A stretch of 7,321 nucleotides of DNA. It comes from Bacteroides sp. GTDB lineage: Bacteria > Bacteroidota > Bacteroidia > Bacteroidales > SM23-62. Made by a program: the position numbers and the translations under genes. This document shows positions 1 to 6,475 of the stretch, one piece after another. Where the stretch lies: positions 1-7,321 of the forward strand of contig DAOUVF010000148.1 in assembly GCA_030667765.1 (NCBI GenBank). The letters run 5' to 3'. Numbering within the stretch: position 1 is the stretch's first letter; each line of letters starts with the position of its first letter. Under the pieces are notes generated by a model. The model ran no database searches and was not told where the DNA came from. It saw nothing but the letters and a program-made list of their open reading frames with translations.

Positions 1-2535
1 GTAACTGTCCTGGATGTGAATCTTGGTCAGGCGCTGCTCGATATCGAAGAGGTGAAGGTGACAGCACGGCAGCGTCAGCGCACCGAAGCGGCTATTCAGG
101 TAATGCAGCGTAAATCGGCCAATGTCATTGACGGCATCTCGGCCCAGCAAATCTCAAGGCTGGGAGATGATGATGCAGCCGAGGCACTGAAACGGGTAAA
201 TGGTATTTCTATAGAGGGCGGGAAATTTGTATATGTACGTGGACTGAGTGGCAGGTACAGCAAGACCACCCTGAACGGTGCAGAGATACCCGGACTGGAT
301 CCCAATAAGAATGCTGTACAGATGGACCTGTTCCCGGCCATACTCATTGAAAATATAATCGTTCATAAAACATTTTCCCCGGACCTTCCGGGAAATTTTT
401 CCGGTGGCAATGTGGATATCATCACGAGGGATTTTCCATCCAGGTTCACCCTGCAATTTTCAGCAGCCCTGGGTTATAATCCCCAGGTTCATTTCAATAA
501 GGATTTCCTGACCTACCGGGGCGGGAAGACCGACTGGCTGGGCATGGATGACGGTACCAGGGCTTTTCCGGCAATTACCAACACCATTGTGCCTGATCCA
601 TGGTATGGCAAGGAAACAGATCAATTGCTGGGTGAAATCGGACGTTCATTTAACCGGGTCCTGGATTTTGAAAATAAAACACCTTTCTTCAATCAGGCTT
701 ACTCAGTTGCATTTGGTGACCAGGTTGACCTGGGTGCAAAAGGGGAAGCACTTGGGTATAATGTCTCGCTGAGTTATGACAGAGATCATGAATTCTATAC
801 CGATGGAAAAAAATACTATTACGAAATACTGGGCGATCAGAGTGAAATCCTGAACCCCAAGAAACTTACGGGCGATGAACTGGGAGATGAGTTGGTGATC
901 TGGTCGGCCATGGCGAATCTTGCTTTCAAGTTAAACAGTAATCACAAAATGGGTGCAAGGTTTATGCACAACCAGAGCGGACAATCAAGTTCGCGCTATA
1001 ACAATGGTTCTGAGCCGGATGAAGACAGGTTCATTGAGGAAAGGACACTTGCTTACCTGGAACGGGGCATTACAAACTTCCAGATAAACGGCAGGCACGT
1101 ATTCCCGAATGCCGGTAACCTGACCATGGAATGGTTGAGCTCCTATACTGTTTCAACCCAGGATGAACCGGACTTCCGAATGTTTTTCAATGATTATGAG
1201 CCAATACTTCAGATCAGGTCCAATAAGGAACCCAGGAGAGACAGCAGGGAAATGAAAGAGACCAGCTGGGATACAAGGTTCCATTTTACGGTTCCATTCC
1301 AGTCATTCGGGAGGAGTGGCAGGATGAAATTCGGGGGAAATTATCTTACCAGATTCAGGACATCCGAAGTAAATGCATTCAGCCTGATACGCCAGGGGAA
1401 TGTCCCCTATGAGGATGACCCCATTGCGTACCTTGCCCCGGGAAATTTCATCGACTCGGTAAATAACTGGAACATTCTGTACTATTACAATACCCTCCTG
1501 GGTAACCAGGTGAACAGTTATCGTGCAAATGAATATGTTTCTGGCAGCTACATAATGGTTGACCTTCCCCTGTTTGAGAATCTTCGCCTTGTCACGGGAG
1601 TACGCTACGAGATTTCCAGGCAATTCGTTGAAAATTTTGTTGATAACAGTTCGGAATCTGATTCCCGGTGGTATGAGAGCGGGGAGGGGGTATATCGCGA
1701 TCTGTTACCCTCCATCAACCTGACCTGGCAATTAGTTGAGAATATGAATTTCCGGATGGGTTATAACCGTACGATAGCCCGGCCTGTGTTCAGGGAACTT
1801 GCACCCTATGCTTCATGGGACTATAAAGGGGGGTTCAGGGTGGTTGGAAATCCGGATCTGAAACGTACTGTGATAGATAATATCGATTTCAGATGGGAAT
1901 ATTTCATGACTCCTGGTGAGATCATCTCTTTCAGTGCATTTTATAAATATTTCAAAGATCCGATAGAACAGATTGATGCACCCATCACGAACAATCCCGA
2001 GATCAATTACAGGAATATTGCAGATTCAAGGTTATTCGGATTGGAGATGGAGTTCAGGAAACGGCTTGATTTCATTTCCTTACTGAAGGATTTTCAATTT
2101 GGGACCAATCTTACATACATCTTTTCTGAAATGGAGGAGGACTCACTGTTTCTTAGTGCAGCCCGGAAAACAGACCCCGACTTTCCAGCTAAAAGGGCAA
2201 TGTACGGACAATCACCATTTATTGTCAATGCTCACCTCGGATATCAGAATGATAAGGTTGGCATCAGCAGTAATTTGATTTTTAATGTAGCAGGACCTAA
2301 AATCTTTCTGATAACCAAAGGTGGGCTTCCCAATGTATATGAACAGCCCTACCCTGCCCTTGATTTTAATTTCAGTAAGTCCCTGGGACAAAGATGGAGG
2401 GTCAGGCTCAGTATCAGCAACATGCTGAATCCCGAATTCAAGCAAACCTATACCTACAAGGGAACCGAGTACTATTTTATCGGGAATCACCGGGGAAGGA
2501 CATATGACTTGGGGATAACCTATTTAATCAATTAA
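1..2535 (+). CDS. TonB-dependent outer-membrane receptor, 5' end outside window
   Basis: This is an outer-membrane active transporter of the TonB-dependent receptor family, which imports a large or scarce ligand using energy from TonB-ExbBD. The frame is open to the first base. The first in-window start (GTG at 16) falls inside the protein, because the upstream codons read V-T-V-L-D-V in frame. About 844 residues are visible. The plug domain covers roughly residues 20-145, with the motifs VKVTA, ALKRVNGI, VYVRGL, TTLNG and an IITRDF end. The rest is a beta-barrel rich in alternating aromatic residues, with Asn/Asp-rich loops, ending YDLGITYLIN. Bacteroidota members usually carry a signal peptide and a carboxypeptidase-regulatory-like domain before the plug, and these are presumably off-window. 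No SusD-like gene follows, so this is not a clear SusC/SusD pair. The next gene starts 46 bases downstream on the same strand and is probably co-transcribed. The substrate cannot be read from the sequence. Confidence 0.93.
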   Translation, partial: VTVLDVNLGQALLDIEEVKVTARQRQRTEAAIQVMQRKSANVIDGISAQQISRLGDDDAAEALKRVNGISIEGGKFVYVRGLSGRYSKTTLNGAEIPGLDPNKNAVQMDLFPAILIENIIVHKTFSPDLPGNFSGGNVDIITRDFPSRFTLQFSAALGYNPQVHFNKDFLTYRGGKTDWLGMDDGTRAFPAITNTIVPDPWYGKETDQLLGEIGRSFNRVLDFENKTPFFNQAYSVAFGDQVDLGAKGEALGYNVSLSYDRDHEFYTDGKKYYYEILGDQSEILNPKKLTGDELGDELVIWSAMANLAFKLNSNHKMGARFMHNQSGQSSSRYNNGSEPDEDRFIEERTLAYLERGITNFQINGRHVFPNAGNLTMEWLSSYTVSTQDEPDFRMFFNDYEPILQIRSNKEPRRDSREMKETSWDTRFHFTVPFQSFGRSGRMKFGGNYLTRFRTSEVNAFSLIRQGNVPYEDDPIAYLAPGNFIDSVNNWNILYYYNTLLGNQVNSYRANEYVSGSYIMVDLPLFENLRLVTGVRYEISRQFVENFVDNSSESDSRWYESGEGVYRDLLPSINLTWQLVENMNFRMGYNRTIARPVFRELAPYASWDYKGGFRVVGNPDLKRTVIDNIDFRWEYFMTPGEIISFSAFYKYFKDPIEQIDAPITNNPEINYRNIADSRLFGLEMEFRKRLDFISLLKDFQFGTNLTYIFSEMEEDSLFLSAARKTDPDFPAKRAMYGQSPFIVNAHLGYQNDKVGISSNLIFNVAGPKIFLITKGGLPNVYEQPYPALDFNFSKSLGQRWRVRLSISNMLNPEFKQTYTYKGTEYYFIGNHRGRTYDLGITYLIN

Positions 2536-2581
2536 TCTGAATCGTAAGTAAATCATTATTGTTAAATCAAATCCTAATGCT

Positions 2582-4192
2582 ATGAAAAAGATTACTGTTT
2601 TGTTATGTTCCATTCTTCTGGCAACCGGCGTTTTTGCGGCGGAAGTAGTTATTATGGATGATGGGAATGGTACAGGCACCACTACCTGGACTGCAGATAA
2701 TACCTATATCCTTGATGGATTTGTATTTGTAAATGATGGGCAGACGCTTACCATAGAAGCCGGAACCGTTATTAAGGGCAAACCCGGTCAGCAGGAAAAT
2801 GCCAGTGCACTGATTGTGGCCGTGGGAGGTGAACTGATTGCCAACGGTACAGCCGAGGTCCCCATCATTTTCACCTCGCAGAACGATGATCTGACCGGAT
2901 CACTTCCTGATGAAGCCAATGGGCAATGGGGAGGTCTCATCATGCTTGGTAAAGCCAGGACCAACAATGCGACTGTACCCAAACAAATCGAGGGTATTCC
3001 GACTACTGAACCCCGTGCTAAGTATGGTGGGACTGATGATTCAGATGGTTCCGGCTCTCTGAAATTTGTATCCATCCGTCATGGCGGTACCGATATTGGG
3101 GAAGGAAATGAGATCAACGGCCTCACCCTCGGTGCCTGCGGAGAAGCTACTGTGCTTTCCCATATAGAGGTGGTTTCCAATAAGGATGATGGCGTTGAAT
3201 TCTTCGGAGGTGTTCCGAGGCTTGACCACATCCTGGTTGCATGGGTAGGTGACGATGCCTATGACTACGATGAAGGATTCAGTGGTTACGGCCAGTTCTG
3301 GGCTACCGTGCAGGTTGAAGCAGATGGTGACCGCATGGGTGAGCATGACGGCGGACCAAGCGACTGTGAATTCTGTGAACCTCATGCCAAGCCAATCATT
3401 CACAATGCTACATATATCGGTGTACCTGGAAAATCAAGAAGGGTAATAACCTTCCGTGACAATGCCGGTGGCGTATACTCCAACTCCATCTTTGCAGAGC
3501 AGGATAAAGGTATTGACATTGAGTATATTGAAGGTGAGCATGAAGGAAGTTATCAGCAATGGAAAAATGGCAACCTGGAACTAATGAATAATATCTTCCA
3601 GAATGTAGCTGATGGTACAGCGGCTAATCTTTTCACCGTCAGTGTGCCCAAGGATAAGGATGACAATCCGAAGTGGGAAGTTCCAGCCGGATATGCAGAA
3701 GCTTTAGCTGATTATTTTGCCAATGCTGGAAATACCGTTGCTGATGCCGGTGTATCTGTCGCCAATCCTGTACCTTCCAGGGACGTGAGCGGTCCCGATT
3801 ATTCTGATGCTCCCTGGTGGTTTAAGCGGGTAGATTTTAAAGGCGCATTCAAGCCGGGAACACAATGGGCAGGTGGCTGGACACTCACATTTGCAGATTA
3901 TGAGTTCATCTCCGACGGTGAGACAGTGTCCGTAAACAGAGTTCACGAAGTCAACATTGCGAATATTTATCCGAACCCCATAACTTCTTCTGCAACTGTC
4001 TCTTTTGAGTATGACAGTGGTGTATATTCCTTTATTGTTTACAACCTTGCAGGTGTCCGTGTGAAGCAAATTGGAAATATCTCGACAGGTGATTTCATAT
4101 TTGGCAGTGAGGACCTTGAGACCGGAATTTACTTCTATCAGCTGCGCAACGAAAGCGGAAATAAATTATCGGGAAGGTTCATGGTTCACTAG
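2582..4192 (+). CDS. Secreted beta-helix-like protein with T9SS type A sorting domain
   Basis: This 536-residue protein has no assigned function that I recognise. Residues 1-20 form a Sec signal peptide (MKKITVLLCSILLATGVFAA). Residues ~40-345 are Gly/Asn/Asp-rich with short beta-strand-like turns (LTIEAGTVIKG, ALIVAVGGELIANGT, PIIFTSQ, GLTLGACG), which suggests a right-handed parallel beta-helix. Acidic clusters at 202-210 and 223-233 and an EHDGG motif at 254-258 look like conserved functional patches. A C-x2-C pair sits at 262/265. Residues ~456-536 form a T9SS type A C-terminal domain: YPNP at 463-466, then VYNLAG, LETGIYFYQL and a basic/hydrophobic end, RFMVH. The product should therefore cross the outer membrane by type IX secretion, lose this domain, and be released or anchored at the surface. 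The position directly behind the TonB-dependent receptor suggests it binds or processes that receptor's ligand. That role is inference. The start is clear because the signal peptide begins at this ATG. Confidence 0.92.
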   Translation: MKKITVLLCSILLATGVFAAEVVIMDDGNGTGTTTWTADNTYILDGFVFVNDGQTLTIEAGTVIKGKPGQQENASALIVAVGGELIANGTAEVPIIFTSQNDDLTGSLPDEANGQWGGLIMLGKARTNNATVPKQIEGIPTTEPRAKYGGTDDSDGSGSLKFVSIRHGGTDIGEGNEINGLTLGACGEATVLSHIEVVSNKDDGVEFFGGVPRLDHILVAWVGDDAYDYDEGFSGYGQFWATVQVEADGDRMGEHDGGPSDCEFCEPHAKPIIHNATYIGVPGKSRRVITFRDNAGGVYSNSIFAEQDKGIDIEYIEGEHEGSYQQWKNGNLELMNNIFQNVADGTAANLFTVSVPKDKDDNPKWEVPAGYAEALADYFANAGNTVADAGVSVANPVPSRDVSGPDYSDAPWWFKRVDFKGAFKPGTQWAGGWTLTFADYEFISDGETVSVNRVHEVNIANIYPNPITSSATVSFEYDSGVYSFIVYNLAGVRVKQIGNISTGDFIFGSEDLETGIYFYQLRNESGNKLSGRFMVH

Positions 4193-4198
4193 TTCTGC

Positions 4199-4969
4199 TC
4201 AGAAACGGATCCTGGTCGTGGGTAATTGATCCTTCAGGCAGGTAATCTTTTCTAGCGGAATGGCATTCCCCAGCAACCATAATTCCTTTAACCGGACCAT
4301 GTATGCCAGGTCCTCCGGTATATCGGTCAGATTGTTATGCTCAAGTCTCAGCTTAGTCAGGTTGGTCAGAGATGAGATTCCTTCCGGGATTTCAGTAAGC
4401 TGGTTATGGTCTAGATGCAGGGATTTTAATTCAGTGAGGTTGTAGATTTCGGAAGGGAACACGGTAAGCTGGTTTGATCCGAGATTCAAAACGCTGAGTT
4501 GCGATAACTTATGAATATCGGATGAGATCCGGGTTAACCTGTTCCCGGAAATATCAAGACTGGAAAGGAATTGAAAATCATAGACAAAAAGGGGGATCTC
4601 AGTGATCTTGTTCCCGTTGATGTATAATCCCTGCAGGTATACCAGGTCTTTTATGTAAGGAGGCACCCTGAAAAGTTCATTAAATGCCAGATCAAGGGAA
4701 TTTAGGTACTGCAGTTCAGCAATTTCAGGTGCGATGTCCCCCAGTTTCTGCCCGTAAAGGACAAGCTTGTAAACAGTATCGGGGGAAGATATGGCTTCCC
4801 TGACGGATTCGAACCTTTTTGCCCGGTACAATGACAGCATATCGAGCAGGGGTTTTTCCTCAACAGATTGTTGAGGTGTTTGTACAGCCTGGTCTGATTG
4901 TTTCTGACTGCATGTTGCAAACACAAAAATGGCAGTAAAAATAATAATGGGAAAATGCCTGGATTTCAT
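4199..4969 (-). CDS. Leucine-rich-repeat lipoprotein
   Basis: This 256-residue protein is probably an envelope lipoprotein that binds another protein. I chose the ATG at 4969 because it gives a compact type II signal peptide, MKSRHFPIIIFTAIFVFATC, with the lipobox FATC and lipidated Cys20. An in-frame ATG at 4996 would only add MLVFYYFTI ahead of it. After Cys20 comes a Gln/Ser-rich linker (~21-45), a short probably helical segment (~46-63), and then eight leucine-rich repeats from ~66 to 238. The repeats follow L-x2-L-x-L-x2-N-x-L-x2-I-P-x2-I-x2-L. The C-terminus (CLKDQLPTTRIRF) looks like a capping segment. The residues just after Cys20 (SQKQSDQ) are only weakly acidic, so a surface-export signal of the Bacteroidota type is not evident. 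The gene converges on the T9SS protein gene with a 6-base gap and is divergent from the DUF4294 gene. The binding partner is unknown. Confidence 0.88.
   Translation of the reverse strand: MKSRHFPIIIFTAIFVFATCSQKQSDQAVQTPQQSVEEKPLLDMLSLYRAKRFESVREAISSPDTVYKLVLYGQKLGDIAPEIAELQYLNSLDLAFNELFRVPPYIKDLVYLQGLYINGNKITEIPLFVYDFQFLSSLDISGNRLTRISSDIHKLSQLSVLNLGSNQLTVFPSEIYNLTELKSLHLDHNQLTEIPEGISSLTNLTKLRLEHNNLTDIPEDLAYMVRLKELWLLGNAIPLEKITCLKDQLPTTRIRF
4256..4774 (-). repeat. Eight in-phase 23-residue leucine-rich repeats
   Basis: Within the lipoprotein gene, the first Leu/Val of each repeat recurs every 23 residues (69 bases). With the start at 4969 these positions are 66, 89, 112, 135, 158, 181, 204 and 227, with no insertion or deletion. 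The units differ in sequence, so this is an old protein repeat rather than a recent DNA duplication. The IP pair after the Asn position is typical of the bacterial and plant-like 23-residue class. Confidence 0.88.
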
Positions 4970-5098
4970 GATTGTAAAGTAATAAAAAACTAGCATGAAA
5001 AACCCTGGGACCCTTATTACTTAATACAAACAGGGTGCCGTATACAATAAAGATTGTATATTCTGGGTTAAAGAAAAAAATGCCGTATTTTACATTCT
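4970..5098. promoter_or_regulatory. Divergent intergenic region between lipoprotein and DUF4294 genes
   Basis: These 129 AT-rich bases must hold the promoters of both flanking genes. I found no full match to the Bacteroidota promoter (TTG, then TAnnTTTG) on either strand. Partial matches are TATTTTAC at 5086-5093 (+) and TAGTTTTT at 4993-4986 (-), neither with a well-spaced TTG. Three structured elements are visible. There is a perfect dyad at 5041-5060. ACCCTG at 5002-5007 is inverted as CAGGGT at 5031-5036. A direct repeat of TGCCGTAT occurs at 5036-5043 and 5081-5088. No Shine-Dalgarno sequence precedes either start. Confidence 0.5.
5041..5060. promoter_or_regulatory. Perfect 8-bp inverted repeat, possible operator
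   Basis: TATACAAT, a 4-base AAAG centre, and ATTGTATA form a perfect dyad. It ends 38 bases before the DUF4294 start and lies 71 bases upstream of the lipoprotein start. It could bind a dimeric regulator serving both divergent promoters. The stem is nearly all A-T and no T-run follows on either strand, so it does not look like a terminator. The dyad itself is certain, but the operator role is inference. Confidence 0.35.
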
Positions 5099-5755
5099 AT
5101 GAGTCCCGGGCAAATACTATTAAAACTGAGTTTTTTTTGCTTATCCATGGTGACCGGACTGGTCACCTATGGCCAGGACAGTGTCCTGTATGATGTGGAC
5201 AGCATCCTGACCGAAGAGGACAGTATCCTTACTACCCAGGACATATATGTGGCCAGGGCAGTGGTTATTGACGGGGATACTCTGTGGGTGGCTGATCTGG
5301 ATGAAGTCTATATATTCCCTACAAAGAAATTTAAGAGCCGGCGGGAAAGAAGGAGATATACCAGGTTGATCTACAATATTAAAAAGGCTTACCCCTGGGC
5401 TAAGCTGGCCGGGGAGAAACTGGCAGACGTGGAAGTTCATCTGGTCTCTCTCGAAACAGAGAAGGAGCAGAAAGACTATATGAAACTGGTCGAAAAGGAA
5501 TTGCTGAAGGATTACAAGAAGGACCTCAAAAAGTTAACCGTCACACAGGGAAGGATACTTATCAAACTGGTTGACAGGGAAACAGGAGATACTTCCTATG
5601 AACTGGTAAAAGAGTTGAGGGGTAAAATCTCTGCAGTTTTATGGCAGGCCCTCGCCAGGCTGTTTGGATCCAACCTGAAATCAGAATATGATCCCGAAGG
5701 GGAAGACCGGTTGATCGAAGAAATTGTTGTACTGATTGAAAACGGTCAACTTTGA
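5099..5755 (+). CDS. Exported DUF4294 family protein
   Basis: This 218-residue protein belongs to the DUF4294 family, which is conserved in Bacteroidota and has no known function that I can name. A signal peptide spans ~1-25 (hydrophobic LLKLSFFCLSMVTGLVTYG, probable cut before Gln26), so it should reach the periplasm or envelope. Residues 27-47 hold three 7-residue DS[IV]L repeats. The family domain runs from ~49 to the end. It contains DGDTLWVADLDEVYIFP (58-74), a strongly basic KKFKSRRERRRYTRL segment (76-90), a Lys/Glu-rich helical region (~105-145), and the highly typical tail with LFGSNLKSEYDPEGEDRLIEE and a final ENGQL. Length and ending match a complete family member. The gene stands alone, divergent from the lipoprotein gene and convergent on elbB with a 10-base gap. 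Its early codons hold a T8 tract and a strong hairpin, listed separately. Confidence 0.9.
   Translation: MSPGQILLKLSFFCLSMVTGLVTYGQDSVLYDVDSILTEEDSILTTQDIYVARAVVIDGDTLWVADLDEVYIFPTKKFKSRRERRRYTRLIYNIKKAYPWAKLAGEKLADVEVHLVSLETEKEQKDYMKLVEKELLKDYKKDLKKLTVTQGRILIKLVDRETGDTSYELVKELRGKISAVLWQALARLFGSNLKSEYDPEGEDRLIEEIVVLIENGQL
5131..5138 (+). other. T8 homopolymer in the signal-peptide codons
   Basis: Eight consecutive T residues encode the end of Ser11, Phe12, Phe13 and the start of Cys14 of the DUF4294 protein. In frame the heptamer at 5131-5137 reads T_TTT_TTT, which is a permitted -1 slippery sequence. Seven bases then separate it from the hairpin at 5145. A -1 shift would reach a TGA at 5191-5193, and a +1 shift a TGA at 5151-5153, so either yields a short dead-end peptide. 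Hydrophobic Phe codons alone could also explain the run. Confidence 0.4.
5145..5172 (+). other. 11-bp mRNA hairpin inside the DUF4294 coding region
   Basis: CCATGGTGACC (5145-5155) pairs with GGTCACC-T-ATGG (5161-5172) around a GGACT loop, with only T5168 bulged. This gives eleven Watson-Crick pairs, seven of them G-C. It starts 46 bases into the gene, over codons for the end of the signal peptide. The T-run lies before the hairpin rather than after it, and on the other strand the tract becomes A-rich, so it is not an intrinsic terminator. It could slow ribosomes or cause frameshifting. Confidence 0.45.
5177..5239 (+). repeat. Three tandem 21-base units encoding DS[IV]Lxxx
   Basis: Units begin at 5177, 5198 and 5219 and encode DSVLYDV, DSILTEE and DSILTTQ, directly after the signal peptide of the DUF4294 protein. 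The first 12 bases of the units (GACAG-x-TCCT-like) remain similar in DNA while the last 9 differ. This points to a small in-frame duplication that has since diverged. The segment precedes the conserved domain and probably acts as an acidic N-terminal linker. Confidence 0.6.
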
Positions 5756-5779
5756 GTGGGCTTCTCTACACCATCTCAA
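5752..5779. terminator. Possible bidirectional terminator hairpin at a convergent junction
   Basis: TTGAGTGG (5752-5759) can pair with CCA-T-CTCAA (5771-5779), giving eight pairs with T5774 bulged and an 11-base loop. It covers the stop codons of both the DUF4294 gene and elbB. Only weak T-rich stretches follow (TTGTTTT on the + strand, GTTTTC on the - strand). It is the only terminator-like structure I can find between these genes, but it is marginal. Confidence 0.22.
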
Positions 5780-6413
5780 GAATTGTTTTCACAACATTCC
5801 GGGCACCTTCTTCTATTTGCGTAATCCTGGCATCAAGCATATAGCACGGTGTTGTCACGATCTTATGCTGCTGGTCTACCACCACTTCTCCATGAGTGGT
5901 TGCCTTATGGGTTGCGCCCATTTCCTCAATGGCCTGAATGGTTCCGGCATCATCACCGATGGTAAGTTCCACATCTCCCAGGATTTTTGCCAGGATGACG
6001 GGAGATATACATAATGCACCAACCGGTTTACCCAGGGAGATCATTTCTTTGATGGCTGCTTCAACATCGCTGTTGACCTGGCAATTACTGCCATCCAAGG
6101 CGAATGTTGAAAGGTTTTTTGCGGCCCCAAAACCTCCAGGGAATATGATGGCATCAAATTCCTTACCGCTGAATTCACTCAGCGCTTTAATCTTTCCCCG
6201 GGCTATGCGCGCCGATTCGATCAATACATTGCGGGTCTCATCCATTTCAGTCCCAGTTAGATGATTCACCACATGATGCTGATCGATATCAGGTGCAAAA
6301 ACTTCATAGACAGCACCGTTACTGGCTATGGCAAACATGGTAAGAACTGCCTCGTGGATTTCGGCTCCATCATATACTCCACATCCTGATAGAACAACTG
6401 CAATCTTTTTCAT
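5766..6413 (-). CDS. elbB: ElbB-type glyoxalase, DJ-1/PfpI superfamily
   Basis: This 215-residue cytosolic enzyme belongs to the ElbB family, often labelled isoprenoid biosynthesis glyoxalase. It has class I glutamine amidotransferase-like DJ-1/PfpI architecture, and the E. coli member has glyoxalase activity on small aldehydes such as glyoxal. The N-terminus MKKIAVVLSGCGVYDGAEIHE carries the conserved Glu18 expected near the active site. FPGGFGAAKNLSTFA (91-105) is the family's glycine-rich loop. GALCISP (132-138) is the nucleophile elbow, with Cys135 as catalytic thiol. The protein ends normally, close to the family's usual length of about 217. It is complete and no key residue is missing. 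It is convergent with the DUF4294 gene (10-base gap) and divergent from thpR. No neighbouring isoprenoid gene is visible, so a general aldehyde-detoxifying or housekeeping role is more likely. Confidence 0.94.
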   Translation of the reverse strand: MKKIAVVLSGCGVYDGAEIHEAVLTMFAIASNGAVYEVFAPDIDQHHVVNHLTGTEMDETRNVLIESARIARGKIKALSEFSGKEFDAIIFPGGFGAAKNLSTFALDGSNCQVNSDVEAAIKEMISLGKPVGALCISPVILAKILGDVELTIGDDAGTIQAIEEMGATHKATTHGEVVVDQQHKIVTTPCYMLDARITQIEEGARNVVKTILEMV

Positions 6414-6475
6414 AACTTATATCTGTTTTAGATTATTGACCTATTAAAATTATTCATTTTATATGAAATCGGGTA
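6414..6475. promoter_or_regulatory. Divergent promoter region between elbB and thpR
   Basis: These 62 very AT-rich bases separate two divergent starts and must hold both promoters. On the - strand TAATTTTA (6452-6445) is a near match to the Bacteroidota -7 box TAnnTTTG, 31 bases before elbB, but no TTG is correctly spaced. On the + strand TTGACC at 6436-6441 is followed 18 bases later by TATATG, too close to the thpR start to give a normal leader. No Shine-Dalgarno sequence or operator dyad is evident. Confidence 0.35.

Noticed and set aside
16..18. GTG at 16 as the start of the TonB-dependent receptor
   Set aside because: The frame is open to base 1, upstream codons continue it, and no signal peptide follows this GTG, so the gene starts outside the window.
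388..406. CCGGGAAATTTTTCCGG inverted repeat in the receptor plug region
   Set aside because: It has a bulge and almost no loop, and it encodes the conserved P-G-N-F-S-G-G of the plug, so coding constraint explains it.
1303..1623. Open reading frame antisense to the receptor gene, and similar antisense or out-of-frame stretches elsewhere
   Set aside because: They lie inside well-recognised genes, have no family motifs, and their sequences look like shadows of the coding strand.
1686..1712. Possible hairpin GGGGGTA with TACCCTC inside the receptor gene
   Set aside because: It needs a G-U pair and a 13-base loop, has no adjacent T-run, and lies in mid-gene.
4207..4232. GGATC/GATCC inverted repeat near the convergent stops as a terminator
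   Set aside because: Only five pairs with a 16-base loop and no T-run on either strand.
4970..4996. Longer lipoprotein start at the ATG at 4996
   Set aside because: It only adds nine hydrophobic residues before a canonical signal peptide that starts with MKSRH at 4969.
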